Assembly (NCBI GenBank): GCA_964017145.1 | Contig: OZ024849.1 | Location: 2,232,001 to 2,296,000, forward strand | Length of the DNA: 64,000 bases | Source: Agrocybe praecox | Lineage: Eukaryota > Basidiomycota > Agaricomycetes > Agaricales > Agrocybaceae | Direction of reading: 5' to 3' | Shown here: piece after piece, positions 13,257-24,667 of the stretch | How the letters are laid out: each line of letters begins with the position of its first letter | How positions within the stretch are numbered: the stretch's first letter is position 1 | Notes under the pieces: model-generated | Seen by the model: the letters and a program-made list of their open reading frames with translations, nothing else | The model's database searches: none | Told to the model about the DNA's origin: nothing | Made by a program: the position numbers and the translations under genes

Positions 13257-13566
13257 ATGTCAGTACACCAAGGAACCCTCAACGTCGTCGGCGTAACTGT
13301 CAAAGGTGTCTTCATTTTCGACGACACGACCCACCTTCGAAGGAACCCTTAAGCGGCCTACCCAGGTCGACTTTTCCAACATCAAAGCAGTATTGATGGT
13401 GGGCGGCCCTCCTCTTATCCCTAGACCCGTTGAGTTCAACGGTGATTTTGGGCCCGGGGGGATTGTAATTGCCATGAACGATATTGCAGTTACCATTAAT
13501 GCGCAGCTCGCAGACCCGATTGAACCGTACAACATCGATGGTCATGGTAGCTGGAAATTTGACTAA
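13257..13566 (+). CDS. Small beta-rich protein gene of unknown family, broken by one base
   Basis: The ATG at 13257 opens a frame that stops at 13352. A second frame covering 13336-13566 continues the same kind of sequence, with alternating hydrophobic and polar residues, Gly-Pro turns and a 'GHGSWKFD' end. The two join smoothly if one C of the 'cacc' at 13332-13335 is ignored; the product would be about 102 residues without signal peptide or membrane segment. The surroundings suggest an expressed gene: TATA box at 13098, probable 5'-UTR intron 13164-13237, and an intron just past the stop (13576-13631, 'gtaagt' to 'cag'). The break could be a real one-base insertion, an assembly error, or a very short (37-base) intron with donor near 13306. 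I do not recognise the family. Confidence 0.5.
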
Positions 13567-13631
13567 AATACCTCTGTAAGTATTTTTTTACTGCATGCTT
13601 TCATATTCACACTTGCTGATTTCTTTATCAG

Positions 13632-13939
13632 GCGTTTCAATGGAGTTTCAATGAGCGTCGCACCTAATACTCTGTCGACTCGTAAATACGTTTGAACTTG
13701 TCAATTTCTTCGTCGGTTATTCGACGTTAAACTCGATTCTTACATAACAAATCACAATCTTCTGTTTTCTTTTTTTCTTTCTTCTAAGTGCTACATATGT
13801 CATATATATCAATGCCATATATCGTCCGTTGACTTGCCACCATCTTGCAAGGCTGATCGACTAATGTACGGGCCCAGCCACACGTCTTTAAGCTGTTATA
13901 TTGTGTAGGGAAATATGTGAGCACAAGCAGGCAAGTTAA
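13632..13939. other. 3' region of the small gene
   Basis: Probable 3'-UTR and intergenic sequence, including a T-rich tract near 13760-13785. No further gene recognised. Confidence 0.4.
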
Positions 13940-14467
13940 AGAGCAGCACACCATACCTGTTTCATCTTCAGGGAAAAGGGTTTTCGTCACAGGCGCGTCA
14001 CGAACTGCGCGCCTGCGACAAGCCCGAGTTTTAATTTTAAACCAAAGGGGGAGTCGGAATGCGTTCAACGAAACCTGACAAGATCGTCGAGAGTTCTGAC
14101 AAGGCCGTCGTCGTAGTCAATCGACGACGGTATACGAACGGTTCGCACCATCCATCGTGAAACACTTGATATTGGTCTGGGTACTGCAACTTGCAGAAAA
14201 CCAGCCTCGACGGTTACCACATCACCCCAGGCGCACCAAGCTGCGTCTGTTGGCAAGCCCGAGTGCAAGCGGGAAGTCGGAAAGCAATTGAGTATATTGC
14301 TACCCCGACAGATTGTCGAATACACTGTCAAGTACCCCCATCCGGGACCATCGCTCTTCGTCCTCAACAGCGACAAGCGCGATAACGCATGGTTTGTGCC
14401 AATTTTATCATTGCGTTTGCCACTTGACATTGGCTTGGCCCTGTATTATGAGCCAACCTTGACAGTT
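13940..14467 (+). repeat. Dispersed repeat R2, copy B
   Basis: Same orientation as the 34365-35070 copy. Shared landmarks are 'acaagcccgagtttta' near 14018, 'ggccgtcgtcgtagtcaatc' near 14103, 'ggttcgcaccatcca' near 14139, and 'ggttaccacatc' near 14212. It ends around 'ccaaccttgacagttac', where sequence matching R1 ('ctgcttctgtcg') begins, so the copy is truncated or inserted at the edge of an R1 copy. Confidence 0.65.
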
Positions 14468-16560
14468 ACCCTGCTTCTGTCGATCAACGTCAATGCTCAG
14501 CCGCACTCAAGTTGGTGTTTCTCATGTTCCAACTCTCTGAACCCGATTTCTGGACCACTATTTCATATAGTTCATACGCCAACGTCGGCGAGAAGTTGAA
14601 GTTGGTGATATAATCACGGGACATTAGTAGCCCGAGCGCTTGGGGTAGGGCTTGGTTGGAGACGATTGGGATTGGGGTGGGTGGTAATGTCATGAATTGA
14701 ATTGATGCTCGTGGGTTGTACATAATGCTGGTATTTGGCGCTGGAGCAGTCCAGTATGCAGCTGTATGGCGTAGCTGGGCTCGGAAGCACGTCGAGCAGC
14801 CTCGCACGATGGCAGTAGTGGTCAAGAACTATCAATTATTTTCTATGGTGATCCTCTCCTCTCCCATTCGTCCGACTGACTCATCATGCATCATGCATCA
14901 TGGCTGAAACAAATTTCTGGAAGATTTTTTCTTTTTTGATGGAACGGGCATACACAGGTCAATATTTTCACCAAGTCCCTCCTCTCTCTGTGCTCAAATC
15001 CTCCCATTTTCCTTTCCTGCATTTTTTCAAGACGCAGGGAAGAGAGGAAGAAAGAGAGGGGATAAAGTGATGACAATACGATCAGTGCGCCGTGCGTTTA
15101 ACAATAGCCGAAATTTGGCCCATCAATATTTGTGTATGAGATGTATGGCGTGTCCTGCTTCGTGCTTTTACTCGGACTAGGCTAGGCTAGGCTATGTTCT
15201 TCTTTATTCTCCCTACCTTGTCCTATTCTGTCGTCCCACTCCCCCTCTCCAAATACCCCTCTCTGCACCCCTTCTTCCTGGGTCCCAGTCCCGGTCTTGG
15301 TTTTAGTACTGGACGATTCTCGAATGTTTAACGTTTAACGTTTAAAACCGGTGCCAACATTATTTCTCGCTAAGTTCTGCTGCTGCTTCTGTCGCTCAAC
15401 GCTTAACGCTCCTCGTGCTCGTGCATGCTGGTTCTGAAACTCTGAAACGTGAAATGGCTAGGTCTTTTCCCGTTGATTTTTGGTCGTCAGATCATGTTCG
15501 ACGTCAACGCCAACATCGATAATCACAGAAACAAGCTCGAGGGAGACAATTGGGTGGTGTGATGAATTGATGCTCGTGTTAACCTGTAGCGCTTGGCGCT
15601 AGGACAACCCGCCGTCAATTTCTCTCCATTTCCAACCCTCTCCTCTCCAATTCGTCTTCGTCATATCTGGTCTTCTAGCGCGTCACAAAGCCACTGTATA
15701 GTGTTTGAACGGCGTTGTCTTGTGTATGATGCACGTTAGACTAACGTTCTTTTCCTTTTATAGTTTGTTTTACCATCACATTTAATCATCAAAAATTTCG
15801 TCGACGCCAACGTTGGGGCGGCTGGAAATAAACGAGCTTGAGTCTGAGGAAGACAATCGATCGAGTCGTGCTGGTGATTAAGAAGTTGTGCTGTGCTAAT
15901 GCTAGCGTTTAGCGTTTAGCGCTTAGTGCTTGACACTTGTCCTTAAACCCACTATAATAACCCACTATCACTCGTTCATAATTTTCTCGGTATCAAAGCT
16001 CGTCTCCTTCCGAAAACGTTCCCTTCGTCGTCGTCCTTTTCTAACACAGAACCCAACTCGGGACCAATCTTTATTGTTCTTTATTTTTCACCGATCCCTC
16101 CTCGAACGGGCTGATAACAAGCAAGTAAGAGTAAGGTACATATCATTCAGCTCAGCTCAGTCTGTTTTAGCCAGGAAGGCAGTAAAACATGCACGCAGTC
16201 CTGAGTCGTTGTATGGTTGTATGTACTCCATCGACATTAGTGCACGTCTCGTACCGCCTGCACTTGAACCTATTCTGAGAGCTTGTTTCGAGGTTCTGGT
16301 CCCTCCGTTCGTTTTGGTCCGGCTAGGGTTTGGGGTTCCGAGATTTGGGTGGGTAAGTCGTTTGTTCGTTCTTTCTTGTTATGGATGGATTTCTGGGTTC
16401 GTTTGTTCTTGGTCCGTTTTGTTCTGGTTTGGGCACTAGGTTCGTTTTGGGCTCTTTTTTTTGTTTTTTGTTTTGAGATTTGGGTGCTTATTGCTGGGTG
16501 CTGTATTCTATGTTCTGTCCCCTGAAATATGAACCTGTATTGACATGCTTTACTTGGAGG
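14468..16560 (+). repeat. Dispersed repeat R1, copy 3 (rearranged)
   Basis: 14468-14920 matches the middle part of R1 ('cgccaacgtcggcgagaagt' near 14578, 'gctcgtgggttgtacataat' near 14707). 15110-16560 then restarts from the beginning of R1 ('gagatgtatggcgtgtcctg', tandem 'gctag', 'actggacgattctcgaatgt' near 15310) and continues through the 'cagctcagctcagtctgttt' and 'ctccatcgacatt' blocks near 16150-16240. It is therefore a partial tandem or rearranged copy. The 169-codon frame at 15930-16439 is not conserved in other copies and is not called a gene. Confidence 0.6.
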
Positions 16561-19197
16561 CAGTTCCTCTTCGATGCTCGATGTTCGACGAATCAAAATA
16601 CTCACATCAATTAGAGATAGGTAGGTTATACATACATAAAATACAAGAGTGAAAATGATTTATCATACGCATTGCGCACGTTAAAGAGTTATAAGTCAAG
16701 TTCAAATATGGTGGACTCCAATGCAGGAAATTGGTCGCTTGCTAGAACCAAAACTTTTGCGCACCACGCTCAAGCGAAGCCAGGAATTGGAGGAGAAAGA
16801 AAAGAGGATCTGTAAAAAGGGGAGGAAGGAGGCGAAACAGATAATGGTGCTAGTGTCGGCGTGGAATTTTTCGAAATGTGTATAAGAACACGAAAAGCTG
16901 CTAGACGGGATGGAGAGAAGTTAATCCTCAGAAGCTGGAGGGTCGAAGAGGATGATACTATGAAGTTTCGGCGATGTATGGGTGGTGTCGCACAGCGGTT
17001 AGCGCTGGCTTAGCGTATCCCAGGAATGCAAGCCTGAATATCGGCGCGTTGAAGGTAAGATGAAGCACTGACCCTGAGTTCGGGGGAAATTGAACAGGCG
17101 AACGAAAATCCTCCAAATTCAGACCTTAAACAGCTTTTCATGATGATGTTTGTGCTTCGTTCTATTTCCCCCACTTCTCTTCTCCTTGGTCGCCGTTCGT
17201 CACATAGACATATCGACCCTCGCTGCTTCTCCCCCCCTTATTATTTTGCTAATCTGTGAGGGCGTCCAAAATTCGCTCAAGCACACATCCTCCATCCTCT
17301 ACTTGACATGAAGGATGAGAAGGAAGGCCGAATATGAGACGATACGATACAAAACGTCAGCGGGAAACATAATTTGCGCGCACGAGGCATAACCATGTAC
17401 GGAGGGCTGGAGGAGGGGAGAGGAGAGGAAAGGTAAAGTGAAGTAGAGTTGAGTGGATTTGACTTGGGAGGTCGGTCAAATGGTGCGAATTCCGATCGAT
17501 GGACGACGAGCAGCGGGTTGGGTGCAGCGTTAGCGTTCATGCAGATGCACTATGGCCTGCGCATAGTTACGTCCTCGAGAGCCAGCACCTGGAAAGAATA
17601 GTGGGTGGATGATTGGAAGGACGGACGACTGGTGCTTCGGTTTGAATAGGAAGGAGCGGAAATGGGATGGAGACGAATAGAGAAAACGAGAGCCGCAGTG
17701 TTTTCAAGCATGAAATGGAGCGGGTGACATGGACCGCCTCTTACATGGGTCGTATTGCGATAGCAGGGAGGTGTAAGGATACGCGAGTGCTCCGTTTGCC
17801 ATGTTCGTTCCCATGCTGTACAATACCATGTAGCCGCTGGCGGTGCACACCAGGTCGGTTCAACGCTACGGAGCGTGTAATAATCCTTTCCTGGCATGAA
17901 ACGAATGTATGAACCTCTGAATGGTGCACACATAACCATGGGATCTGAACAGCATGTATTTCTCGCTCGAACGGTCATCGAGGGAAGCAATGCAAGCCGC
18001 GCATACGCAGAGTGGAGTGGTGGTGGGGCGCATAAAAGTGGGGAGGTTGAACTGGCAGTGGACAATGGGCGACGGGATGGGTTTACGGTACGAGGCTCAA
18101 TTATTGTGCACCGTGCACAGGTGCGTTCTAGAGGCCTTGCATAAAGAGAGGGTGATGAGGATTCGGCTTGGTTTGGAAGAGACAGACGGCGACAACGACG
18201 GTTCCAGTCTGCCTCAGACAGAAGATAGACAGACTGCACGGATAAAATAGGCTGGGTCGGGTATTCTGATAGAAAGGACAATGGATAGGATGTGGGCTTA
18301 AGATGTGGGCTGTAAGTAGGAGCAGTGAGATGGCAAAAATGGGCACGTTACGCACTATAATCTTCCCGCTAGTCAATACTGCCTCTTCTGAGCTAGCCAA
18401 CGTCCTGGGCCCAATTAATTATTCGCTGGCACTGCATGCGGGGCCGGTTCAAGTGCTATGACGCAGGGAAGCCCAAGAAACGAAAGTTGCAGTTGCAGTC
18501 GCAGTCGGAGAGATGGATAGACGCGGTGGAAATGGGACACACGAACGTCTGAAAGGTCCTGGGTCCTATTACTCGAACAATCAAAATCTGCGAGCGAAAG
18601 CACAGATGTGGTTAGCGCAAGGCTGAAACTTTGGAAAATTTGAAGTCCGATCAAAGCCGTGACCGGTTGACCTGCAACAATTGTGACTTTTATTAACATG
18701 CGGTCGCTCCAGCATACTGAACCGTTGTCACTTGCAAACAGAAGGCCATTGAGAGTATTTCTAAAAGTGACTTGGACAGGTATAACAAGGTTCTCAACAG
18801 TTTCAAGTGCGATCCATACTCTTGTTGAAGTGACCAAATCATCTTCCCCCCATCCATTATGTCGTGCACACCGGCAGACTCCAGTGGGAACCATCCTGAC
18901 TTACACCACCGACACTCAAAATATTAAATTCCCTATATGGATTGGATCCCTCTTGTCAGAAAACCGGTTAAGGTCGCTTCCGAACATCCTCAGTTTGTTA
19001 TGAGACTCAACACGAGCAGACTGATGTTAAGCAAGTCTTTGCGGGTAAAGGAAAGAAACATGCGGGATCTGAGGCAACGGCCGAACGCTTCAAGAGCGTA
19101 AACCCCAAATTCTGACACCTCTTGTTTCTTTATTTAAGTACCCATTATCTATAATTATTTATTAGTTCATACACGTGTAATCACTTTACATCTCGGT
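16561..19197. other. 2.6 kb without a convincing gene
   Basis: Long open frames exist on the minus strand at 17550-18281 (243 codons) and 18415-18894 (159 codons). The first is rich in Ser, Arg, Pro and Cys and looks like chance. The second has a plausible protein-like middle ('VENLVIPVQVTFRNTLNG') but no domain, start context or splice structure I could support. Otherwise this is intergenic DNA downstream of the P450 array. Confidence 0.3.
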
Positions 19198-21358
19198 TCA
19201 GTTCCCTTCGTTAACAAGCCCACGGGCGTGGTTATTACGTGGAGTGATGGAACAGTTGAAAAACTTTGGATGTCTGGAAAACATGTATAAATGTGAGCAT
19301 GAAACCAGAAGATTAAAATTGAATAGGCCACCCACGAAGTCAATCCAGAAACAAATTCAATAGGAGGATATATCTTCTCGCCACTGTCGTTAACAGCAGG
19401 CTTGATATCGAATAATGTGAGCATATAGGAAATTACGATCCAGACACTAGCATCTGCCAGATGTCTTCCTGGACAAATTCTACGTGCGATTTTTGTTAGC
19501 TAACGGTAAGAAACGGAGGCTCCAACATGCCTTCGACCGAATCCAAATTGTGCAACTGGATATGGTTCTCCTCGAGAATACCGAGACGGGTCAAATATCT
19601 CTGCATCTTTGTAAACGTCTTCATCCAAGCTCATGCCCCTATATTGAAATAAAAACAATAAAATAAATGACCATTAACCCGTAAGTATCATATAATATCA
19701 ATATCATATGGCACCTTGTATTCGGAATGACAGTGGCTCCTTTCGGAATGAACATGCCCTCGTAAATATTATCTTCCGTTACCCGGTGGGGCAGACCTAT
19801 AATAAAAGGTTAAGATCTTATCAGACTTTGAGACCCTTATAAATTTCACCAGAAGGGACCACGCTATACCATCTATGTGACTCCTGGACGACGCTTTCTA
19901 AGTATGGAAGATTTTCACGATCTTCAAATGTTGGCAAGCGCCAGTCACCAGCAGGCATATTTCCGAGAACACGATCGAGTTCTGCCTGAGCCTGGGACTG
20001 TACATCCGGATAGTATACCATGCATAGAATGAACACGAGCACCGTCGCCCATGTCTGATGCTTTCGTTAACATTCCAAGGTCACAGAAAAAGGAAGAAGG
20101 TTTGACGTACTGTGTCTGTACCCGCACTATAGGAGGTCGCAGCGGCTCCTTTAATATCCATCTCGCCGAATGGACATTGATCTCCCTGTTTCTTGAGCTC
20201 ATGTAAGTGTGAGCTGATGAATGAGTCGAGCGCGGTATTGTTTGTCTCCGGAGCCGTTTGTTAGTTCCACGTGAGATTCAGAAATTATCGAGCTACCTAC
20301 CATTTGCCGGACCACGTCCTCGAATGGATAGTTATACAGCTCATCGACCATGGGCCTGAATCGTCGGGACAGCGTTGCTGGGTATGTTCCTGGGAACCAA
20401 GACGGAAAATATTGAACTGAGAATAACAAAGTCTTTATTAGTCAATAAATAGTCTCATGTAGGTAATAGCATACATACGAATAGGGAAGAGGTCCACAGA
20501 GTTACTCCCTGGGGGAGCACAATTCGCATTGCAGTAGTTGGCCTCCTGCATGAGCCTGATGTACGGGCTATCATCGCTGTGTATCTCCTGACCATGGATA
20601 ATACGCAGAATAACAGCCGCAGAAAATCTTCAAAGTTCAGAGACTCTTGATTAGTACCCAATATAATCAATGAAATGCAATAAATGGCAAGAAAATTTTC
20701 TTACCGACTGAGATGGGCGATGAACGCTTCCGGCGTTTTTACAATATTCCGAACGAGCCTTTTTGCCTCCGCTGCCTGATGAATCCTATATCCAACACAC
20801 TTATCCTGGTTCAAATATTCGTTCAACATGCGCCGATGTTGCCGCAGCTCCTTCCCATACGACATAAACGCCACATTCTTTATCCAGCCCATCCTGAAAG
20901 ACATGCATTAGAAGAAAGTACAATTACAGCAATCTATAAGATTCAGAAAGGCATTTACGAGCTTACAATTTCATCATAGGGGATTGCGGCCTATCACTAT
21001 AAATTGCTCCACGTTTCTCTAAGAGATCCACAGCAGCTTTCGTGCTATTGAGAATGACCATGGTCCGTCCAAAAATAGAGAGATGTGCCACCTTTCCTGG
21101 TTGGTTATTTTATGGAGTTCAATTAAGTGTACGACTTCTGATGGAACAGATGCAGCACTAACCGTAATCCTTAGACAGCTCGTAGAAGTATTTCTCACTA
21201 TTCTCCTTTGGCAATTTCCTCAAATGGCCAATGATAGGGTCCGCCGGAGGTCCAGGAGGCAAGGACGGTTGGTTTGGGCGGCTCAACTTACCTTTGAAAA
21301 TCCACCACAAGGAGCCGAGCCCCGTTGACAACAGGAACAGAATGGTCTGAAGAAGCAT
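19198..21358 (-). CDS. Cytochrome P450 monooxygenase, tandem copy 1
   Basis: Haem-thiolate monooxygenase, probably ER-anchored. About 11 exons by eye: 21358-21163, 21096-20967, 20893-20705, 20627-20479, 20416-20301, then shorter ones to the stop at 19200-19198, for roughly 515 residues as expected for a fungal P450. It has an N-terminal hydrophobic anchor (about residues 1-20), the proline hinge 'LPPGPPADPIIGHLRKLP', the I-helix motif 'AGTDTT' formed across an intron, the K-helix ExxR in 'ESHRW', 'FDPSRY', and the haem signature 'FGFGRR|ICPGRH'. That signature is split by a GC-AG intron (19480-19530) between the two arginine codon parts. It resembles basidiomycete P450s commonly labelled O-methylsterigmatocystin-oxidoreductase-like; the substrate cannot be inferred. 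It is the most downstream of three tandem paralogues and no lesion was seen. Confidence 0.9.
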
Positions 21359-21433
21359 GATCTGGAAAGAATGTAGTGATCCAGATAAACGAGGGAAATG
21401 AGCGGTTGGAATTTCACGGGTCCTCCAATCATC

Positions 21434-21445
21434 TTTATATATAAA
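21434..21445 (-). promoter_or_regulatory. TATA box of P450 copy 1
   Basis: 'tttatatataaa', 76-87 bases upstream of the ATG at 21358. The other two P450 genes have AT-rich TATA-like boxes at similar distances. Confidence 0.5.
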
Positions 21446-22060
21446 TCTTACCGGCCAATCAGTGATATGCTTTAAAAGTTCCATTATCTCAGCCGCAATG
21501 CCAGCGGTGTCAGCAGGGGCGTTTTATTCTATTTAAACCCCTCGGCGCGCCACAATCATTTCTTCCAAGTTCTTGGTCCGTTTTGTCGGGAATCCACGAT
21601 AGGGAAACTGTGATGGACCTTTCCTTATTCTCTGAGCTAGCTAAATGCAAAGTTAAAGACTTTTTAATGAACTCGGCGCCATGAATGGTCATTGGTCCTA
21701 ATATTCTGGATGTGAGTTCTAAAAAAAGATAAGAACTGAAGTTTACACACACAAGATACTTTGAATCAAGAACGTAGATATGCTACACTCTGAAGTACCA
21801 CGATATATTTCTAGCAGCCTGAGCAAACATACAGACACGATCAAGACACGGTTTTCAAGATAATCTAATCTGATCTGATCTCCAATCTAAATGTGGAGGG
21901 AGTGGCATAAGGTGCACTGCCACAATGGAAACACTGCTTTGACGCCCGACATGGCTTTAAGTTCTCTGTCTCAGCAACGTCTTTGTAGATATTTTACCAG
22001 ACATTTAGATCCATTCGCATATACATGTAGTCCGTGGTTTTACTATATCTAGCACAAGAA
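21446..22060. other. Spacer between P450 copies 1 and 2
   Basis: About 0.6 kb containing the copy 1 promoter and the copy 2 terminator region. No gene recognised; the short minus-strand frame at 21510-21752 shows no protein features. Confidence 0.5.
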
Positions 22061-24263
22061 TCAATTTAGAAGATCCCGGCTGTGCTTGTGGCGTGGTTTG
22101 ATAGAACACCGAAACGGTTTGGGATGTCTAACATATAGCAACAAAGAATTAATATAAGTTTAACAACAACAAAAAGTTGAGAGAGGGGAGAGAGTGAAAT
22201 AAAAGGCAATACTGACAACGTAAGCCCTGAAACAAATTCCATTGGTGGATAGATTTCCTCTCCACAGTCGTTGACGGTTGGTTTAATATCGAATAATGAG
22301 AGTATATAAGCAACAGTAATCCAGACGCTTGCATCAGCGAGATGTCTCCCCGGACAAACTCTAGTATGATAATGATGTACGTCAGGTATAGAGTCGTACA
22401 ATTTTTCAACTGCAGCTAGAACTTGCCTTCGTCCAAATCCAAACTGTGCGACTGGATACGGTTCTCCCCTTAAGTAGCGGGATGGATCGAACTCCTGCGG
22501 ATTTTTGTAAACGTCCTCATCCAGAGTCATTCCCCTATATAATAACAATGAATTTGATAGATTAGAATGATTTACTCGAGGATATCGTACCTGGTATTCG
22601 GAATAACAGTTGAGCCTTTCGGAATAAACATCCCCTCATACACATCATCTTCCATAACGCGATGAGGAAGACCTAGAGTCCAAAGTAAGGCAGTCTGATG
22701 AATGGTAGACAGCGGTAGAAGAAAACCGTGCTTCACCTGAAGGGACAACACTACGCCACCTATGCGACTCCTGAAGAACGCCTTCAAGATAGGGCAAATT
22801 TTCGCGATCCTCGAAGCTAGGAAGACGGGTGCTGGAAGAGGCTAACCCAATTATACGATCAAGCTCTTCCTGTGCTTTGGACTGTACGGATGGGTAGTGT
22901 AGCATCGCGAAAATAAAAACAAGGATGGTTGCCCATGTCTGTTAAGGCATGATGCGGGTGTATTGAGTGATTTACTGATCAATTTATACTACATAGGATA
23001 GGAAACAGAATTGACTTACGGTGTCTGTACCTGCAGCATAGCAAGCTGCAGCGGCACCTTTTACGTCCATCTCGTCAAACGGACACTTATTGCCCTTTCG
23101 TTGTATCTCCTCGATGTTTGAGCTGATGAAAGAGTCCAGTGCCGTGCGATTTTTCTGGATTGGTGTTAATTTCATAAGGTTATCATAGGCTATTATTTAT
23201 ACCCCATTACCATTTGCTTAACTACATCATTGAAAGGATGATTATACAGCTCGTCCACCATCGGCCTGAAGCGACGGGACAAAGTAGCAGGGTATGTTCC
23301 TGGGAACCAAGATGGGAAATATTGTACTAAGATAATGATAATAAACCAGGGACCATTTTTAGTTCATTCTGACTGAAAGCTGAAGAAGTTATATACGATA
23401 CGCACGGATTGGGAAAAGGTCCACCGAGTTACTACCAGGAGGAGCGCAGTTTGCTATGCAATATCCGGCATTTTTCATCAACTCGATATACGGGTCGCTG
23501 TCGCTCCGAATCTCCTGGCCATATACAATACGCAGAATTATGGCCGTAGAGAATCTGTGACACGGGGAAGAAAACTCACTACACCCAGTTCTATTTTCAC
23601 CCAGAAAAATGGTATCTTACCGACTTAAATGGTCAATGAATGCTTCTGGGCTGTCCATAATGCCCTGAACCAGCCTCTTTGCCTCAGAAGCCTGGTGTAA
23701 TCTGTAACCTACACACTTTTCTTGGTTCAGGTACTCGTTCAACATGCGACGGTGCTGACGGAACTCCTTTCCATATGGCATAAACCCTATATTCTTGATC
23801 CAGCCCATTCTGCCACCAATTTGTGCTCATGAGGCGGAAATTTGAACCTGAAGTTTCTGAAACTTACAAGTACATCATTGGAGATTTTGGTCTGTCGCTG
23901 TAAATTGCTCCCCGCCTATCTAAGAGGTCCACAGCAGCCTTCGTGCTATTGATGATGATGATCGTACTTCCCAAGATAGAAAGACGTGCCACCTTCCCTG
24001 GGAATTAAATTATTGGCCTGCGTTCAGCCATGGCGGTGGAATGGTGAGTCATTAATAATGCACCAACCATAAGCCTTTGAAAGTTCGTAGAAATAATCTC
24101 CAGTATGCTCTTTGGGTAACTTCCTCAAATGTCCAATGATCGGGTCTGCGGGAGGTCCAGGAGGAAAGGGTTGACGATTGTGACGACTTGATATACGTCT
24201 AGAAAGAAACCATGAGACGCTAAGCACAGCTGATAATGCAAATAAAATGGTGAGAAGGGGCAT
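22061..24263 (-). CDS. Cytochrome P450 monooxygenase, tandem copy 2
   Basis: Paralogue of the gene at 19198-21358 with the same exon layout. The start 'MPLLTILFALSAVLSVSW' gives a membrane anchor, followed by the 'PPGPPADPIIGHLRKLP' hinge. 'NSTKAAVDLLDRRGAIYSDR' lies in exon 2. Other motifs are the I-helix 'AGTDT', ExxR in 'ESHRW', 'FDPSRY', and 'FGFGRR|VCPGRHLAD' around the haem cysteine. The haem signature is interrupted by a 66-base intron (22361-22426) that begins with GCAAGT and ends in TAG, so it is a GC-AG intron. The last exon encodes a short basic C-terminus and ends at 22061. All exons read open. Tandem duplication with the two neighbours is clear, and the substrate is unknown. Confidence 0.9.
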
Positions 24264-24336
24264 GGCAAGTGCGTTATCAGAGGGAGAAAACAGATATGGG
24301 AAAGAGGTGAAGATGTGATTCGCATCCCCGTTACCC

Positions 24337-24345
24337 TATATATAT
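24337..24345 (-). promoter_or_regulatory. TATA-like box of P450 copy 2
   Basis: Alternating 'tatatatat' 74-82 bases upstream of the ATG at 24263, at nearly the same distance as in copy 1. Confidence 0.4.
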
Positions 24346-24667
24346 CGTATTTAAGAATCAGAGAGCACATGGATACTCTAAATATCTAAATAAAACACGG
24401 CACGATTTGAATATGCAACGAATTGTGATTGAATTATCGCTGACTACATAGTCGTCATAATTACCTACATACTGCTTGAATTTAACGTCATTTTGAATGA
24501 ATTTCTGGTATACGTAGTGAGCGCCGACGCAGACACCGGGTGCTGGAGTATACTACGTGCAGCCCATGTTGCGCATTACGTTTCCTTGGCCTCCGTATCT
24601 AGAGTTTGATGGTAAAAGCCTTCAAGGCCCATAGGTCTGGCATGTAATAACCCTCTTTTGGCATATT

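Noticed and set aside
15930..16439. A 169-codon open frame as a gene
   Set aside because: It lies inside repeat R1 copy 3 and is not preserved in the other copies.
17550..18281. A 243-codon minus-strand open frame as a gene
   Set aside because: Composition is Ser/Arg/Pro/Cys-rich without hydrophobic pattern, domain or splice context; it looks like a chance frame.
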